Below, piece by piece: positions 18,518 through 29,133 of a DNA stretch of 64,000 nucleotides; the stretch's first letter is position 1; every line of letters starts with the position of its first letter. This DNA is from Algicola sagamiensis DSM 14643 (lineage in GTDB: Bacteria; Pseudomonadota; Gammaproteobacteria; Enterobacterales; Alteromonadaceae), in assembly GCF_000374485.1 (NCBI RefSeq), contig NZ_KB894491.1:585327-649326 (forward strand), written 5' to 3'. Under the pieces are notes generated by a model. It saw only the letters and a program-made list of their open reading frames with translations, was not told the origin of the DNA and made no database searches. The translations under genes were made by a program, and so were the position numbers.

Positions 18518-21500
18518 TTAAAATCCAAATCGAACCTCAGATCCGACCAACTGCCCCAAATCAGTGATCAACTTTTCGCTTGGCGTCACACGCCATTGTG
18601 TCCCTAACGTGATCTGAGCACTCGCATCTAAGCGTATATAGTCAATAACAATAGGACAAACGCCTCCTTTAAATGGGAGTAATAGACGCTTTAACTTTGG
18701 TAAAAAATTATCGCCTACTTGTCGACTATTTATATCAACATACAAACATTTTAGGAACCTTTCTCTTGCAGATACCAGATCCATCGTTTCTCTGGCAGAC
18801 ATTGTAAGTCCACCACTAAAGTTATCAAAGCTGACCTGTCCTTTTACAAAAATAATATTATCTTTTTGCAAAATATCCTGATGTTTTTCAAAAGCATCGG
18901 GAAAATAGCGAACATCCAAGCGGCCACTTTTATCATCCAAAGTGACAATCGCCCAGCGTTTATTCTGTTTGTTCATCATCACTTTAACATCAATAATTAA
19001 CCCCGCAATACTAGCAGGATTATCTTTTTTCGTGGGTGCTAGATCGGCAAGGCGACAATTTCGATAGTGCTTGATTTCCTTTTCATATTGATTAATCGGG
19101 TGACCTGTTAAGTACAACCCCAAGGTATCTCTTTCCCCTTCTAACCAGGTTTTATCTGGCCAAATAGGTACATCAGCAAATTGTTGCTCCGCGTGTTCGT
19201 CTTCATAGGCCAGTAAACCGAATAAGTCAGATTGTCCTTGCTGTTGCGCCTTATAATGCTGATCTGCTGCTTTTAGCGCATCCGGTAAAGTTGCCATCAT
19301 TGCTGCACGATGTGGACCGAGATTATCCATTGCACCAGACAGAATCAGCTTTTCAATCACACGCTTATTCAAACGTTTAATATCCACTCTGGCGCAAAAC
19401 TCAAATAAGTCTTTAAATGGACCACCTACATCACGCGCTTCGAGAATGGCTTCAACCGGGCCTTCACCAACACCTTTAATTGCACCAATACCATAAACAA
19501 TGGCGTTCGACTCATTTACCGTGAACTTGTAATGCCCAGCATTGACATCTGGCGGCAGCAGCTTTAACTTCATTCGATTACATTCATCGACCAGCGTGAC
19601 AATTTTATCCGTATTGTCCATATCCGCTGACATTACCGCAGCCATGAACTCTGCTGGAAAATGGGTCTTCATCCAGAGTGTTTGATATGACACTAATGCA
19701 TAAGCTGCTGAGTGCGATTTGTTAAATCCGTATCCTGCAAACTTCTCTACAAGATCGAAGATTTTCATTGCAAGTTCGGGATCAACACCGTTATTTTCTG
19801 CACCATCTCGGAATATCGAACGCTGCTTGGCCATTTCTTCTGGCTTTTTCTTTCCCATCGCTCGACGCAACATATCTGCACCACCCAGCGTATACCCCGC
19901 CAAGACCTGAGCGATCTGCATGACCTGCTCCTGATACAGGATAATCCCATAGGTTGGGGTAAGAATCGGTTGCAATGAGTCATGTTGATAGGTCGCATCC
20001 GGATAAGAGATCTCTTCCACTCCACGTTTCCGATCAATAAAGTTATCTACCATCCCGGATTGCAAAGGCCCAGGACGAAACAGCGCAACCAATGCGATCA
20101 TGTCTTCGAAGCAGTCTGGTTTTAATCGCTTAATCAACTCTTTCATGCCACGGGATTCCAGCTGGAATACAGCCGTGGTTTCAGCTTGTTGTAACAGCTC
20201 GAAGCTTTTGGGATCATCAAGACGTATCGCTGCAATATCGATTGTCTTCTTAGATTTTTTCACCAACTTTTCATTGGCCATATCGATCGCCCACTGCAAA
20301 ATAGTGAGCGTTCGAAGACCCAGGAAGTCAAACTTCACCAGCCCCGCTTCTTCGACATCATTCTTATCAAACTGGGTAACCGGGTGGTTTCCTTCATCAT
20401 CACAATATAATGGTGCAAAATCAGTGATCTTCGTCGGCGCGATGACGACGCCACCGGCGTGTTTTCCTGCATTACGCGTGACACCTTCGAGAATACGCGC
20501 CATATCGATGAGATCTTTCACTTCCTCATCGGACTCGTATAACTCAGGAAGTCTAGGTTCAACATCAAATGCCTTTTCAAGGGTCATCCCCGGATCGCCA
20601 GGGATTAGCTTTGAGATCCTATCCACAAATCCATATGGGTGACCAAGCACACGCCCAACATCACGAACAACAGCCTTCGCAGCCATCGTACCAAAGGTAA
20701 TGATCTGAGAAACAGCATCCCGACCATACAAATCAGCAACGTGATCAATCACCTGGTCACGATTGTCCATACAGAAGTCAATATCGAAATCCGGCATTGA
20801 CACCCGCTCCGGGTTTAAGAATCGTTCGAAAAGCAGGTCGAACTCCAAAGGATCCAGATCGGTAATATCCAATGCATATGCGACCAAAGAGCCAGCACCA
20901 GAACCTCGGCCAGGTCCAACCGGGATCCCATTATCCTTACTCCATTGGATAAACTCCATGACGATCAGAAAGTAGCCAGGAAATCCCATCTGATTGATGA
21001 CTTGAAGCTCAATGTCTAAACGTTCATCGTATGGCGGTCGCTTTTCCTGACGCTCGCTTTCATCTGAAAATAAGAACTCAAGACGTTTTTCCAAGCCTTC
21101 TTTAGAGACTTTAATAAGATATTCAGCATCCGTCATGTTTCCGGTTGGAAACTTCGGTAAGAAATATTCCCCTAATCGCACCGTGACATTACAACGTTTG
21201 GCAATTTCAACTGTGTTCTCAAGTGCTTGAGGAATATCAGAAAACAATGTGCACATCTCTGCTTCACTTCGCAGATATTGTTGTTCTGAATAACGCTTCG
21301 GACGGCGCTTGTCTTCGAGGGTAAAGCCATCGTGAATCGCAACGCGGATCTCATGAGGCTCAAAGTCTGTCTGCTCAAGGAAACAAACTTCATTCGTCGC
21401 AACAACTGGCAGTTTTTGTTGTTGTGCAAGCGCCATAGCCAAGTGAAGATATTCGTCTTCCTGAGCTCGGCCCGTTCGGATTAGTTCCAGATAAAAGTGC

Positions 21501-21991
21501 TCTTGAAAGTGGGTTTGATAAAAGTCACAAACGCGTGCAACCTCATCATCGTTGCCTTTCAGCAATGCTTGACCAATATCTCCTTCTCTGGCCCCTGACA
21601 AAAGGATCAGCCCATCTGCAAAATCTTTTAACCACTCTTTTTCAACGACCGGTTTTCCATGAACATGACCACGTTGGTACGCTTGAGAAATCAGCAATGT
21701 CAGATTCTTATAACCCGTGTTGTTTTTCGCCAAAACTGTGAGGCGAAAGATGTCATCCGAAACATTCGCTTCCTGCACCCAAATATCCGCACCAACGATT
21801 GGCTTAATCCCTGCGCCATGTGCAGCATTATAGTAACGAACGAGGCCACACAGATTCATCTGATCCGTCAGGGCCATTGCTGGCATACCTAACGTTTTTA
21901 ATTGATTGATGATGGGTTTTTGCTTGTTCAGCCCATCAACCATCGAGAAGTCACTATGAATACGAAGATGAATAAACTTGGGATCAGCCAT
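18518..21991 (-). CDS. dnaE: DNA polymerase III subunit alpha
   Basis: Catalytic subunit of the replicative DNA polymerase, 1157 residues. N-terminal PHP domain ([18 protein letters not shown]), then the C-family polymerase core with PDFDIDFC supplying two catalytic Asp near residue 400, [27 protein letters not shown], the [13 protein letters not shown] segment, the helix-hairpin-helix region and a C-terminal OB fold ([12 protein letters not shown]). Same-strand neighbours rnhB and accA are the usual ones. Confidence 0.98.
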   Translation of the reverse strand: MADPKFIHLRIHSDFSMVDGLNKQKPIINQLKTLGMPAMALTDQMNLCGLVRYYNAAHGAGIKPIVGADIWVQEANVSDDIFRLTVLAKNNTGYKNLTLLISQAYQRGHVHGKPVVEKEWLKDFADGLILLSGAREGDIGQALLKGNDDEVARVCDFYQTHFQEHFYLELIRTGRAQEDEYLHLAMALAQQQKLPVVATNEVCFLEQTDFEPHEIRVAIHDGFTLEDKRRPKRYSEQQYLRSEAEMCTLFSDIPQALENTVEIAKRCNVTVRLGEYFLPKFPTGNMTDAEYLIKVSKEGLEKRLEFLFSDESERQEKRPPYDERLDIELQVINQMGFPGYFLIVMEFIQWSKDNGIPVGPGRGSGAGSLVAYALDITDLDPLEFDLLFERFLNPERVSMPDFDIDFCMDNRDQVIDHVADLYGRDAVSQIITFGTMAAKAVVRDVGRVLGHPYGFVDRISKLIPGDPGMTLEKAFDVEPRLPELYESDEEVKDLIDMARILEGVTRNAGKHAGGVVIAPTKITDFAPLYCDDEGNHPVTQFDKNDVEEAGLVKFDFLGLRTLTILQWAIDMANEKLVKKSKKTIDIAAIRLDDPKSFELLQQAETTAVFQLESRGMKELIKRLKPDCFEDMIALVALFRPGPLQSGMVDNFIDRKRGVEEISYPDATYQHDSLQPILTPTYGIILYQEQVMQIAQVLAGYTLGGADMLRRAMGKKKPEEMAKQRSIFRDGAENNGVDPELAMKIFDLVEKFAGYGFNKSHSAAYALVSYQTLWMKTHFPAEFMAAVMSADMDNTDKIVTLVDECNRMKLKLLPPDVNAGHYKFTVNESNAIVYGIGAIKGVGEGPVEAILEARDVGGPFKDLFEFCARVDIKRLNKRVIEKLILSGAMDNLGPHRAAMMATLPDALKAADQHYKAQQQGQSDLFGLLAYEDEHAEQQFADVPIWPDKTWLEGERDTLGLYLTGHPINQYEKEIKHYRNCRLADLAPTKKDNPASIAGLIIDVKVMMNKQNKRWAIVTLDDKSGRLDVRYFPDAFEKHQDILQKDNIIFVKGQVSFDNFSGGLTMSARETMDLVSARERFLKCLYVDINSRQVGDNFLPKLKRLLLPFKGGVCPIVIDYIRLDASAQITLGTQWRVTPSEKLITDLGQLVGSEVRFGF

Positions 21992-22034
21992 CGCGTGTTA
22001 CTATTATTCCTATCTGCAGCTCAAAGTGAGCTTG

Positions 22035-22625
22035 TTAATCAAGTAAACCAAGGGCCCGTTTCACGGGTTTAAAACTCTGTCTATGCAGAGGTGTTGCGCC
22101 GAGACGTTCCAGTTGTGACAAGTGCTCTTTTGTTGGGTAACCTTTGTGTTTTTCAAAGCCATAGTCTGGGTATTCACTCGCGAGTGCAACCATTTCATCG
22201 TCTCTGGCAACTTTTGCAAGAATCGACGCCGCACTGATTTCAGGAACTTTGCTATCGCCTTTCACAACTGCTTCGCTAGCATAATGCCAATCAGGACAAC
22301 GATTTCCATCAACACAAACAAAATCTGGCTGTTGTTCTAACCCGTTTACAGCTCGAGTCATTGCCAGCATCGTTGCATGCAAAATATTGAGTGTGTCTAT
22401 CTCTGCTACTTCTGCGCGCCCAATGGACCAACAGAGTGCTTTTTCCTTTATCTCTTGAGCCAGTTGTTGGCGTTTTTTTTCCGTCAGTTTTTTAGAGTCG
22501 GCTAAACCTTCAATCGGCTGCTGCGGATCAAGTATTACGGCAGCGGTCACAACCGGACCAGTCAGCGGTCCACGACCGACTTCATCTACACCAGCGAGAT
22601 ACTGGACTTCTGGGCGTTCGTACAT
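22035..22625 (-). CDS. rnhB: Ribonuclease HII
   Basis: Removes ribonucleotides from DNA-RNA hybrids. 196 residues with the active-site opening [15 protein letters not shown], the middle Asp in CVDGNRCPD and the KVARDDEM and HKGYPTKEH motifs. Nine bases after lpxB, as in the standard lpxB-rnhB-dnaE order. Confidence 0.97.
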   Translation of the reverse strand: MYERPEVQYLAGVDEVGRGPLTGPVVTAAVILDPQQPIEGLADSKKLTEKKRQQLAQEIKEKALCWSIGRAEVAEIDTLNILHATMLAMTRAVNGLEQQPDFVCVDGNRCPDWHYASEAVVKGDSKVPEISAASILAKVARDDEMVALASEYPDYGFEKHKGYPTKEHLSQLERLGATPLHRQSFKPVKRALGLLD

Positions 22626-22634
22626 GTGTTCTCT

Positions 22635-23777
22635 TTATTCTTCAAGGAGTTTTAGCACTGCTTTTGCTGCTGTTTCACTTGCATTGAGCCGGATCGACGC
22701 ATGAATATCAGCAAATTTCTTCTTCAAAGCTGTATTATCTTCTGTCAACAAAGGATAAAGGCAGGAAGCAAGTGTTTCAGGTTCAACTTCGTCCTGAAGC
22801 AACTCCTTAACCAAAGGCTGATCAGCAAGTAGATTTGGCAGGGAAAAATAAGCAATATTTACCAATTGTTTTGCAATCAAATACGTCAATGTTTTGAGCT
22901 TATATGCAACAACCATTGGCGCTTTGAGTAACATGGCTTCTAAAGTTGCCGTCCCCGATGAAATCAATACGGCATCACAGGCTCGCATGGCTTCTCTGGA
23001 TTGACCATCCAATAAAATTAGGGAATTGATGTCAATATGTTTTTTTACGATATCAATAAACTGTGCCTTGCGCTTATCGCTCACCAATGGCACCACAACC
23101 TTTAACTCAGATATATTTTCCCGAAGTAGATTTACCGATTGGACGAAAGGCTCTGCAAGCATACTCACTTCTGTACCACGACTCCCAGGAAGCAATGCCA
23201 GCACCTTGTCATCTGCAGATAACCCAAGTTGCTCCCTCGCTTGTCCTTTTTGGGGATCAATTGGCAGTTCATCGGCCAGTGTATGTCCAACAAACTCACA
23301 AGGAATACCAAACTTGTCATAAAACGATTTTTCAAAGGGAAGTAATGCAAGAACGAGGTTGGTTGCGTCCTGAACTTTAAATACCCGTTTTTGACGCCAG
23401 GCCCATACAGAAGGACTCACATAGTGAACTGTTTTGATGCCAGCAGCTTTCAGTCGCTTCTCAACCCCTAAATTAAAATCTGGTGCATCAATGCCAATAA
23501 AAATATCGATACCTTGATCTTTGAGGAACTGAACGATTTGTTTTCTGACTTTGAGTAAACGAAAAATCCGGCCAAGTACTTCCACAATCCCCATCACAGA
23601 AAGCTCTTCCATCAAGAACTGACTCTCAAAGCCTTGTTCAATCATGAGCGGCCCACCAATACCGACAAACTCAGCATTCGGGTGTTGTGCTTTGATAGCG
23701 GCCATAAGGCCTGCACCTAAAATATCGCCGGAGTGTTCTCCGGCGATCATACCAATCTTAAGATTTTGCTTTTTCAC
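22635..23777 (-). CDS. lpxB: Lipid-A-disaccharide synthase
   Basis: Condenses UDP-2,3-diacylglucosamine with lipid X to form the lipid A disaccharide, on the inner face of the inner membrane. 380 residues; seen: GEHSGDILGAGLM, GIGGPLM, FIGIDAPDFNL, YYVSPSVWAWR-type stretch, LLPGSRGTEV and SSGTATLEAMLLKAPMVVAY. Between lpxA and rnhB. Confidence 0.97.
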   Translation of the reverse strand: MKKQNLKIGMIAGEHSGDILGAGLMAAIKAQHPNAEFVGIGGPLMIEQGFESQFLMEELSVMGIVEVLGRIFRLLKVRKQIVQFLKDQGIDIFIGIDAPDFNLGVEKRLKAAGIKTVHYVSPSVWAWRQKRVFKVQDATNLVLALLPFEKSFYDKFGIPCEFVGHTLADELPIDPQKGQAREQLGLSADDKVLALLPGSRGTEVSMLAEPFVQSVNLLRENISELKVVVPLVSDKRKAQFIDIVKKHIDINSLILLDGQSREAMRACDAVLISSGTATLEAMLLKAPMVVAYKLKTLTYLIAKQLVNIAYFSLPNLLADQPLVKELLQDEVEPETLASCLYPLLTEDNTALKKKFADIHASIRLNASETAAKAVLKLLEE

Positions 23778-23810
23778 GACTGTTCTTCGTTTGTTGGCAG
23801 ACTGATCGCG

Positions 23811-24581
23811 TTAGCGAATGATCCCTCGATTTGATTGCTTAATGAATTCAGCAAACATCGCAATATTTTCATCTTCAGCCGCAATTGGCTCAAGCTCAGC
23901 AAGGGCTTCTTCAACTCTCAGCTCTTTGCGATAGAGAGTTTTATAAGCGCGACGGATCTCTTGGATCTGTGCTTTGCTAAAGCCACGGCGCTTCAAACCT
24001 TCCGTATTGATGCCGAAAGGCTCGGCACGGAACCCCGATGCCATGACGAAAGGAGGGATATCCTTCAAAATCAGGGTCCCTGTTGCAGCAAAGCTATGCG
24101 AACCAATTTTACAGAACTGATGCGCACCAGCAAAACCGCCCATGATCACCCAGTCACCGACATGGACATGGCCCGCAGTCGATGCATTATTCGCGAAAAT
24201 GTTGTGATCACCAATCACACAGTCGTGCGCGATATGAACATAATTCATAAACAAGTTATGACTGCCAATGATGGTCTTGCCTTCATCCTGAACGGTCCCA
24301 CGATGAACCGTCACACACTCGCGGAAAACGTTATGGTCACCAATGATCAGCTCTGTTTTTTCGCCAGCATATTTCTTGTCTTGGCAGTCTTCACCAATCG
24401 ATGAGAATTGATAGAATTCGTTTTGTTGCCCAATTTTTGTCGGGCCTTTGACAACAACATGTGAATGTAAAACACAGCCATCACCAATTTCGACGTCATT
24501 ACCAACATAGCACCATGGACCAATTTGGACATTGTTACCAATGCTGGCGCCAGGCTCTATGATTGCACTTTCATGGATCAC
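23811..24581 (-). CDS. lpxA: UDP-N-acetylglucosamine acyltransferase
   Basis: First enzyme of lipid A synthesis. 256 residues, mostly hexapeptide repeats folding as a left-handed beta helix (IGNNVQIGPWCYVG and so on), with the catalytic-His segment NYVHIAHDCVIGDHN and the C-terminal helical domain. The start is taken as GTG (IHESAIIEPG...), two bases after the fabZ stop, because homologues begin at this point; extending upstream would overlap fabZ. Confidence 0.95.
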   Translation of the reverse strand: MIHESAIIEPGASIGNNVQIGPWCYVGNDVEIGDGCVLHSHVVVKGPTKIGQQNEFYQFSSIGEDCQDKKYAGEKTELIIGDHNVFRECVTVHRGTVQDEGKTIIGSHNLFMNYVHIAHDCVIGDHNIFANNASTAGHVHVGDWVIMGGFAGAHQFCKIGSHSFAATGTLILKDIPPFVMASGFRAEPFGINTEGLKRRGFSKAQIQEIRRAYKTLYRKELRVEEALAELEPIAAEDENIAMFAEFIKQSNRGIIR

Positions 24582-24582
24582 G

Positions 24583-25023
24583 CTAAAACTCTCTCTTTGC
24601 ACACATTATCTCTGCTGAGCAAGCGAGTTGTCCGTCTACAATTGCTTCCGCAGAAAACTTCCACATGCCACGGCGTTCTTTCAAAAAGCGTACATGCATA
24701 TGCATGGTGTCGCCAGGCGTCACAGGCCTTTTGAATCGGACATTATCCACTGAAGCCAATAAGTAAAGCTCAGCTGGATTTCTTGTATCCGTCGATTTAA
24801 ATCCGAGAATGCCCGTTGCTTGAGCAAGTGCTTCGATAATCAACACGCCAGGGAAGATTGGCTTTCCTGGGAAATGCCCTGTAAAGATTGGTTCATTTAC
24901 AGTAACATTTTTGATTGCGTGTAGTGTCTCACCTGGCACATAGTCAACAACGCGGTCAACCAATAGCATGGGATAACGATGAGGGATCAGGTCCATGATC
25001 TCCTGAATGTCGATTTGCTTCAT
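24583..25023 (-). CDS. fabZ: 3-hydroxyacyl-ACP dehydratase FabZ
   Basis: Dehydrates 3-hydroxyacyl-ACP in fatty-acid elongation and so competes with LpxA for the same acyl-ACP pool. Hot-dog fold with active-site His and Glu in [20 protein letters not shown]. 146 residues from the ATG of [18 protein letters not shown]; a TTG four codons upstream is an alternative start. Confidence 0.97.
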   Translation of the reverse strand: MKQIDIQEIMDLIPHRYPMLLVDRVVDYVPGETLHAIKNVTVNEPIFTGHFPGKPIFPGVLIIEALAQATGILGFKSTDTRNPAELYLLASVDNVRFKRPVTPGDTMHMHVRFLKERRGMWKFSAEAIVDGQLACSAEIMCAKREF

Positions 25024-25098
25024 TTCATTTGCCAAAACAATAACCCTATTACGTTGCTTTTGCTGTTTTGATTCAGTCTTCGTGCCATTTCTAGATGA

Positions 25099-26103
25099 TT
25101 ATTCATCATTCAGTTGGGCTTCTACTTTTTTAAGACGCTTATGCATCTCATTGAGATTTCTGAGTGCGGCTGCATTTTTGCGCCACTCTCGATTGGAGCT
25201 TGTAGGCATTCCAGAAGAGTAAATTCCTGGTTCCTCAATGCTTTTAATCACCATAGACATGCCGGTGATTTGCACTTTATCCGTGATTTTCATGTGACCA
25301 CTAATGGCGACAGCACCGCCAATGACACAATATTTGCCAATCTCAGTACTCCCTGCAACAACAGTACAGCCCGCAATACAAGTATGATCACCAATCACGA
25401 CGTTATGAGCAATCTGGCATTGGTTATCAATGATCACACCACGGCCAATCACAGTATCATCCAGCGCACCACGATCAATCGTGGTATTCGCACCGATTTC
25501 CGTTGATGCATGAACGATCACTCCCCCTAACTGTGGGATCTTTACCCATGTTCCGCGGTCATTGGCAAACCCAAATCCGTCGGCGCCAATCACCGCACCA
25601 GCATGGATCAAACAATCCTCTTCAATCACAACACCGTGATAAACCGTGACATTGGCCCAAAGGCGTGTATTCGCTTGGATAATTGTGTTGTGACCGATAT
25701 AGCATCCAGGCCCGATGATGACATGTTCACCGATTTCAGCACCCGCCTCGATGACCGTATTTACCCCGATTTGAGCACTGTGTGCTACCGAAGCTTTTTC
25801 GGAGATAGTGGCGCCTTGGGTGTGGGATCTTGGGGTTGAGTCCAAAAGCTGTGCAACTTTTGCATACCCCAAATATGGGTTACCCATCACGAGGCCTGCA
25901 CTTTGTAAAAACGGAATATCAGCTTCGGATACAATCACAGCTGACGCCTCAGTGACCTCTAAGTGGTGTCGATATTTTGGATTCGCTAAAAAAGCAATCT
26001 GCCCAGATTGGGCAGATTGTATTGTTGCGATTGATTCGATATTTATCTCACCATCGCCATGCACTTGTGCACCGATGGCATCTGCAATCTCTTGTAACTT
26101 CAT
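25099..26103 (-). CDS. lpxD: UDP-3-O-(3-hydroxyacyl)glucosamine N-acyltransferase
   Basis: Third enzyme of lipid A synthesis, adds the N-linked acyl chain. 334 residues: N-terminal uridine-binding domain ([11 protein letters not shown]), a long hexapeptide left-handed helix with [17 protein letters not shown] holding the catalytic His, and a C-terminal helix. Start 4 bases after skp. A perfect terminator-like hairpin lies within codons about 30-40, described separately. Confidence 0.97.
   Translation of the reverse strand: MKLQEIADAIGAQVHGDGEINIESIATIQSAQSGQIAFLANPKYRHHLEVTEASAVIVSEADIPFLQSAGLVMGNPYLGYAKVAQLLDSTPRSHTQGATISEKASVAHSAQIGVNTVIEAGAEIGEHVIIGPGCYIGHNTIIQANTRLWANVTVYHGVVIEEDCLIHAGAVIGADGFGFANDRGTWVKIPQLGGVIVHASTEIGANTTIDRGALDDTVIGRGVIIDNQCQIAHNVVIGDHTCIAGCTVVAGSTEIGKYCVIGGAVAISGHMKITDKVQITGMSMVIKSIEEPGIYSSGMPTSSNREWRKNAAALRNLNEMHKRLKKVEAQLNDE
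25987..26019 (-). terminator. Terminator-like hairpin inside the lpxD coding sequence
   Basis: On the minus strand CAATCTGCCC-aatct-GGGCAGATTG forms a perfect 10-bp stem with a 5-base loop, followed by C and six U. It has the full form of an intrinsic terminator, yet lies within lpxD codons for [11 protein letters not shown]. Whether it stops transcription is unknown; translating ribosomes would normally hide it. Confidence 0.6.
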
Positions 26104-26107
26104 CGCA

Positions 26108-26623
26108 TTATTTCAGCTTGCTGACTCTTTCAAATACGGCTTCTGTAATTTCATGCGTTGGATTGTTATAAATGATCGTTTGCTTTGGCATCACGATATC
26201 AATCTTTTGTTCTGTTGCAACAGTAGAAACAGTTTGAACAATCAATGCTTGCATACGGCGGTTGACTTGCTCTTGACGCTCTCTCATACGGCGTTGTAAC
26301 GGTTGCCCTAGCGTCTGCAGCTCTGCCTGTAAGCCTTCTAGTTTCTTTTCAAGCGCGGTTTTATCTTTCTTACTCATCGTTGCAGCATCACGCTTCAACT
26401 TTTCAAGATTGAATTTGAGATCGCCTTGAAGCTTTTGGACTTTCTGCATCTCATCACCAAATTCCTTTTGTAACTGCTCTTTCGCTTTTTCAACTTGCGG
26501 CAAACGCTGGAAAATCGACTGCATATCAACAATGCCAATTTTCTGCTGCTTTGCGAAAGCTTGCCCCATCGTAGCTGCCATAAGAACACAGATTAGCGCA
26601 ATATTCATTACTACCTTATTCAA
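26108..26623 (-). CDS. skp: Periplasmic chaperone Skp/OmpH
   Basis: Holds unfolded outer-membrane proteins in the periplasm for delivery to BAM. 171 residues, Sec signal peptide ending in [21 protein letters not shown], then a long coiled-coil (about 45-115) forming the tentacles and the closing beta strand region [14 protein letters not shown]. Directly after bamA, its partner. Confidence 0.95.
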   Translation of the reverse strand: MNKVVMNIALICVLMAATMGQAFAKQQKIGIVDMQSIFQRLPQVEKAKEQLQKEFGDEMQKVQKLQGDLKFNLEKLKRDAATMSKKDKTALEKKLEGLQAELQTLGQPLQRRMRERQEQVNRRMQALIVQTVSTVATEQKIDIVMPKQTIIYNNPTHEITEAVFERVSKLK

Positions 26624-26644
26624 CTTTATTCTCCTAAATCTTTA

Positions 26645-29101
26645 TTAGAATCGAGCCCCAATTGTAAAGCTAAAGAACTCGGTTCTGTCTTCTGGCTGAC
26701 GCTTCAACTGACGCGAAAAACTGAAGGTCATTGGTGCCATTGGTGAAATCCACTGCAATGATAAACCAACCGAAGAGCGAATTCGAGTCGGATCACTATA
26801 ATCAGCAAGATCATGTGTGCCACTCTGCGGCACGTCCTTATATGCATCGATGTTGAACTCTGTATCCCAAACGTTACCCACATCAACAAAAAAGCTTGTT
26901 CGTACCGCATTTCGATAATCATCGCTGATAAATGGTGTCGGGAAAATCAATTCCAATCCACCAACAGCCATCGCATTACCACCAACTAAACTATTGGAAA
27001 CAAAGACTGACTCGACTTGGTTCCCTCTTGTTGTTGTAAATGTACCATCCTTATTTGGCGTCCCAGTGACTTGCGTGTACATCGACTGCAATGCACGTGG
27101 CCCTATTGTATTGGACTCAAAACCTCTTACTTTCTGACCTGAATAGAAATTTTCCCAGAACGGTAAATCTTGGTCAACGCCGCCAATATCACCATAACCA
27201 TTGCCATAACCAAGGTTTAGCTTCGCAAGGAAAGTCCACTGGTGATCATTGGAAAGCGGGTAATAAAATCGATGTGATGAGGTCAGCTTGTAAAATTTCA
27301 AATCCGAGTTCGGTGTCGAAACCTTCATATTGACCGAGTTATACGTTCCTTCTGTCGGGAAGCGCCCTCGGTTTAAAGTATTTCTTGTCCAGCCAGTATT
27401 GAGTTCAAACGTCTCAAAATCCAGACCTTCACCCGTTTCATTAAATTGATTAATAAATTGTTCTATTTGATCATAAATACTAATCGAAGACAGCTGGTTG
27501 CGATTATAGCCGATGCCAACACTAATCCGGTTGTTATCATCCATTGGGAAGCCAGCCGTCGTACTGACACCATAAGCTTTACTCTTATATCGAGATAAAC
27601 TCGCTCGACCAGCATCAAAGTCTCTGTAATAGACGTTTCCACCTAAGCTCACCCCATCAATTGTATAGTACGGGTCCGTATAGGAGAGTGAAATATTTTT
27701 GCTATAGGAAGATGTATTTAAGCGAAGTGAAACCACATCACCTGTTCCCATAAAGTTGTTTTGGGACATACCGAACTGGAAAGCAAGCTTGTTGTAGCTA
27801 CCATAGCTAATCCCTGCTTCAAACTGACCTGATGGTTGCTCTTTCACTGAGAAAATGACATCAACGAGGTCGTCTTCACCCGGTACTTTTTCAACTTTAT
27901 AATCGACTCTTTCAATGTAAGATAATCGTTGGATGAGCGTTTTAGAAAGATTTAATTGCTGCTCTGACATCCAAGCACCTTCCATCTGGCGGATCTCACG
28001 ACGGATCACTTCATCCTTGGTCGTATGGTTGCCTTCGAAAGAAATACGACGGACATAAATCCGTTTTCCTGGCTGAACATGGACGGTTAAAGCAACTTCT
28101 TTTTTCGCATCATCAATCGCAGGAATCGTTTCTACTTTTGGATACGCATAGCCCTGATTACTGAGATACGTTTTGATCATTTCTTCCGTTTGAGTGACAA
28201 TTGAGCCGTTATAAAGCTCACCAGAAACAATCGGTGAATTATTTTCGAGGAAATCTTCCAGTCCTGCCAGCTCTCCAGAAAAGTCGACTTTAGTGACTTT
28301 ATATTGCTCGCCTTCATCTACATTCAGCGTAATATAAACAGAGTCTTTTTCTGGGGTCACAGAAACCTGATTCGAGTCAACCTTATAACGTAAATAACCA
28401 TGATCGAGGTAATGACTTTTGACTCGCTCCAAGTCCCCTTTAAGCGTTTCACTTTGATAACGATCACTCGAGAGAAAGCGCCACCATGGTAAGTCTTGCT
28501 GACTTTCAAAATGGCGATATAAATCATCATCAGAAAACACTTTGTTCCCGACAATATTAATTTGTTTGACTGAAGCGGCTTTCCCTTCTTCAAATGTGAA
28601 CTTCAATTTGACTCGGTTTCTAGAAAGCTTCACAACTTGTGCATTCACAGAAGCATTGTATTTACCAACGGAGTGAAAAAAGCTCAACAGGCCATTCTCA
28701 ATATTCGAGAGGATCGTCCTATCCAATGGCTCACCAACTTTCACACCATTGTTATTGAGTGATTCCTGTAGCTGTTCTTCTTTGATGTCTTTATTACCAT
28801 CAAACTCAATCGCACTAATTGTTGGACGTTCAATGACTTCAAAAAGAACGATGCCGTCATCAAGGTACACTTTAACATCATCAAAGTGGCCTGTGTGGTA
28901 CATTTCTCTGATTGTTTGGGAAAGTGTATATCGGGAAACTTCATCACCAACATTGAAAGGAACATGCGTCAAGGTTGCCCCCAATGCCACACGCTGTAAC
29001 CCTTCTACACGAATATCGCTGACTGTAATTGTATCGGTTGCAGCACTCGCGCAACCTGCCCCTAAGAGGAGAGTAGCCCCAAACCACTGTTTCATTGTCA
29101 T
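26645..29101 (-). CDS. bamA: Outer membrane assembly factor BamA
   Basis: Central pore of the BAM complex, an Omp85 protein of 818 residues. Signal peptide (about 1-20), five POTRA domains (about 25-425; each with the IxxIxxxGN-like signature, e.g. KQINIVGNKVF and RRISFEGNHTT), and a 16-strand barrel from about 430 ending in Phe (FSFTIGARF). The loop-6 motif VRGFESNTIGPR is intact. The first of two ATGs fits the AGGAAG site. Confidence 0.97.
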   Translation of the reverse strand: MTMKQWFGATLLLGAGCASAATDTITVSDIRVEGLQRVALGATLTHVPFNVGDEVSRYTLSQTIREMYHTGHFDDVKVYLDDGIVLFEVIERPTISAIEFDGNKDIKEEQLQESLNNNGVKVGEPLDRTILSNIENGLLSFFHSVGKYNASVNAQVVKLSRNRVKLKFTFEEGKAASVKQINIVGNKVFSDDDLYRHFESQQDLPWWRFLSSDRYQSETLKGDLERVKSHYLDHGYLRYKVDSNQVSVTPEKDSVYITLNVDEGEQYKVTKVDFSGELAGLEDFLENNSPIVSGELYNGSIVTQTEEMIKTYLSNQGYAYPKVETIPAIDDAKKEVALTVHVQPGKRIYVRRISFEGNHTTKDEVIRREIRQMEGAWMSEQQLNLSKTLIQRLSYIERVDYKVEKVPGEDDLVDVIFSVKEQPSGQFEAGISYGSYNKLAFQFGMSQNNFMGTGDVVSLRLNTSSYSKNISLSYTDPYYTIDGVSLGGNVYYRDFDAGRASLSRYKSKAYGVSTTAGFPMDDNNRISVGIGYNRNQLSSISIYDQIEQFINQFNETGEGLDFETFELNTGWTRNTLNRGRFPTEGTYNSVNMKVSTPNSDLKFYKLTSSHRFYYPLSNDHQWTFLAKLNLGYGNGYGDIGGVDQDLPFWENFYSGQKVRGFESNTIGPRALQSMYTQVTGTPNKDGTFTTTRGNQVESVFVSNSLVGGNAMAVGGLELIFPTPFISDDYRNAVRTSFFVDVGNVWDTEFNIDAYKDVPQSGTHDLADYSDPTRIRSSVGLSLQWISPMAPMTFSFSRQLKRQPEDRTEFFSFTIGARF

Positions 29102-29133
29102 GTTAGCAAGTACTTCCTAATTTATTGTCGTTC

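Noticed and set aside
20100..20642. 180-codon plus-strand frame inside dnaE
   Set aside because: Antisense to a certain essential gene, with low-complexity composition typical of a shadow frame.
23835..24404. 189-codon plus-strand frame inside lpxA
   Set aside because: Antisense to lpxA; no ribosome site or recognisable domain.
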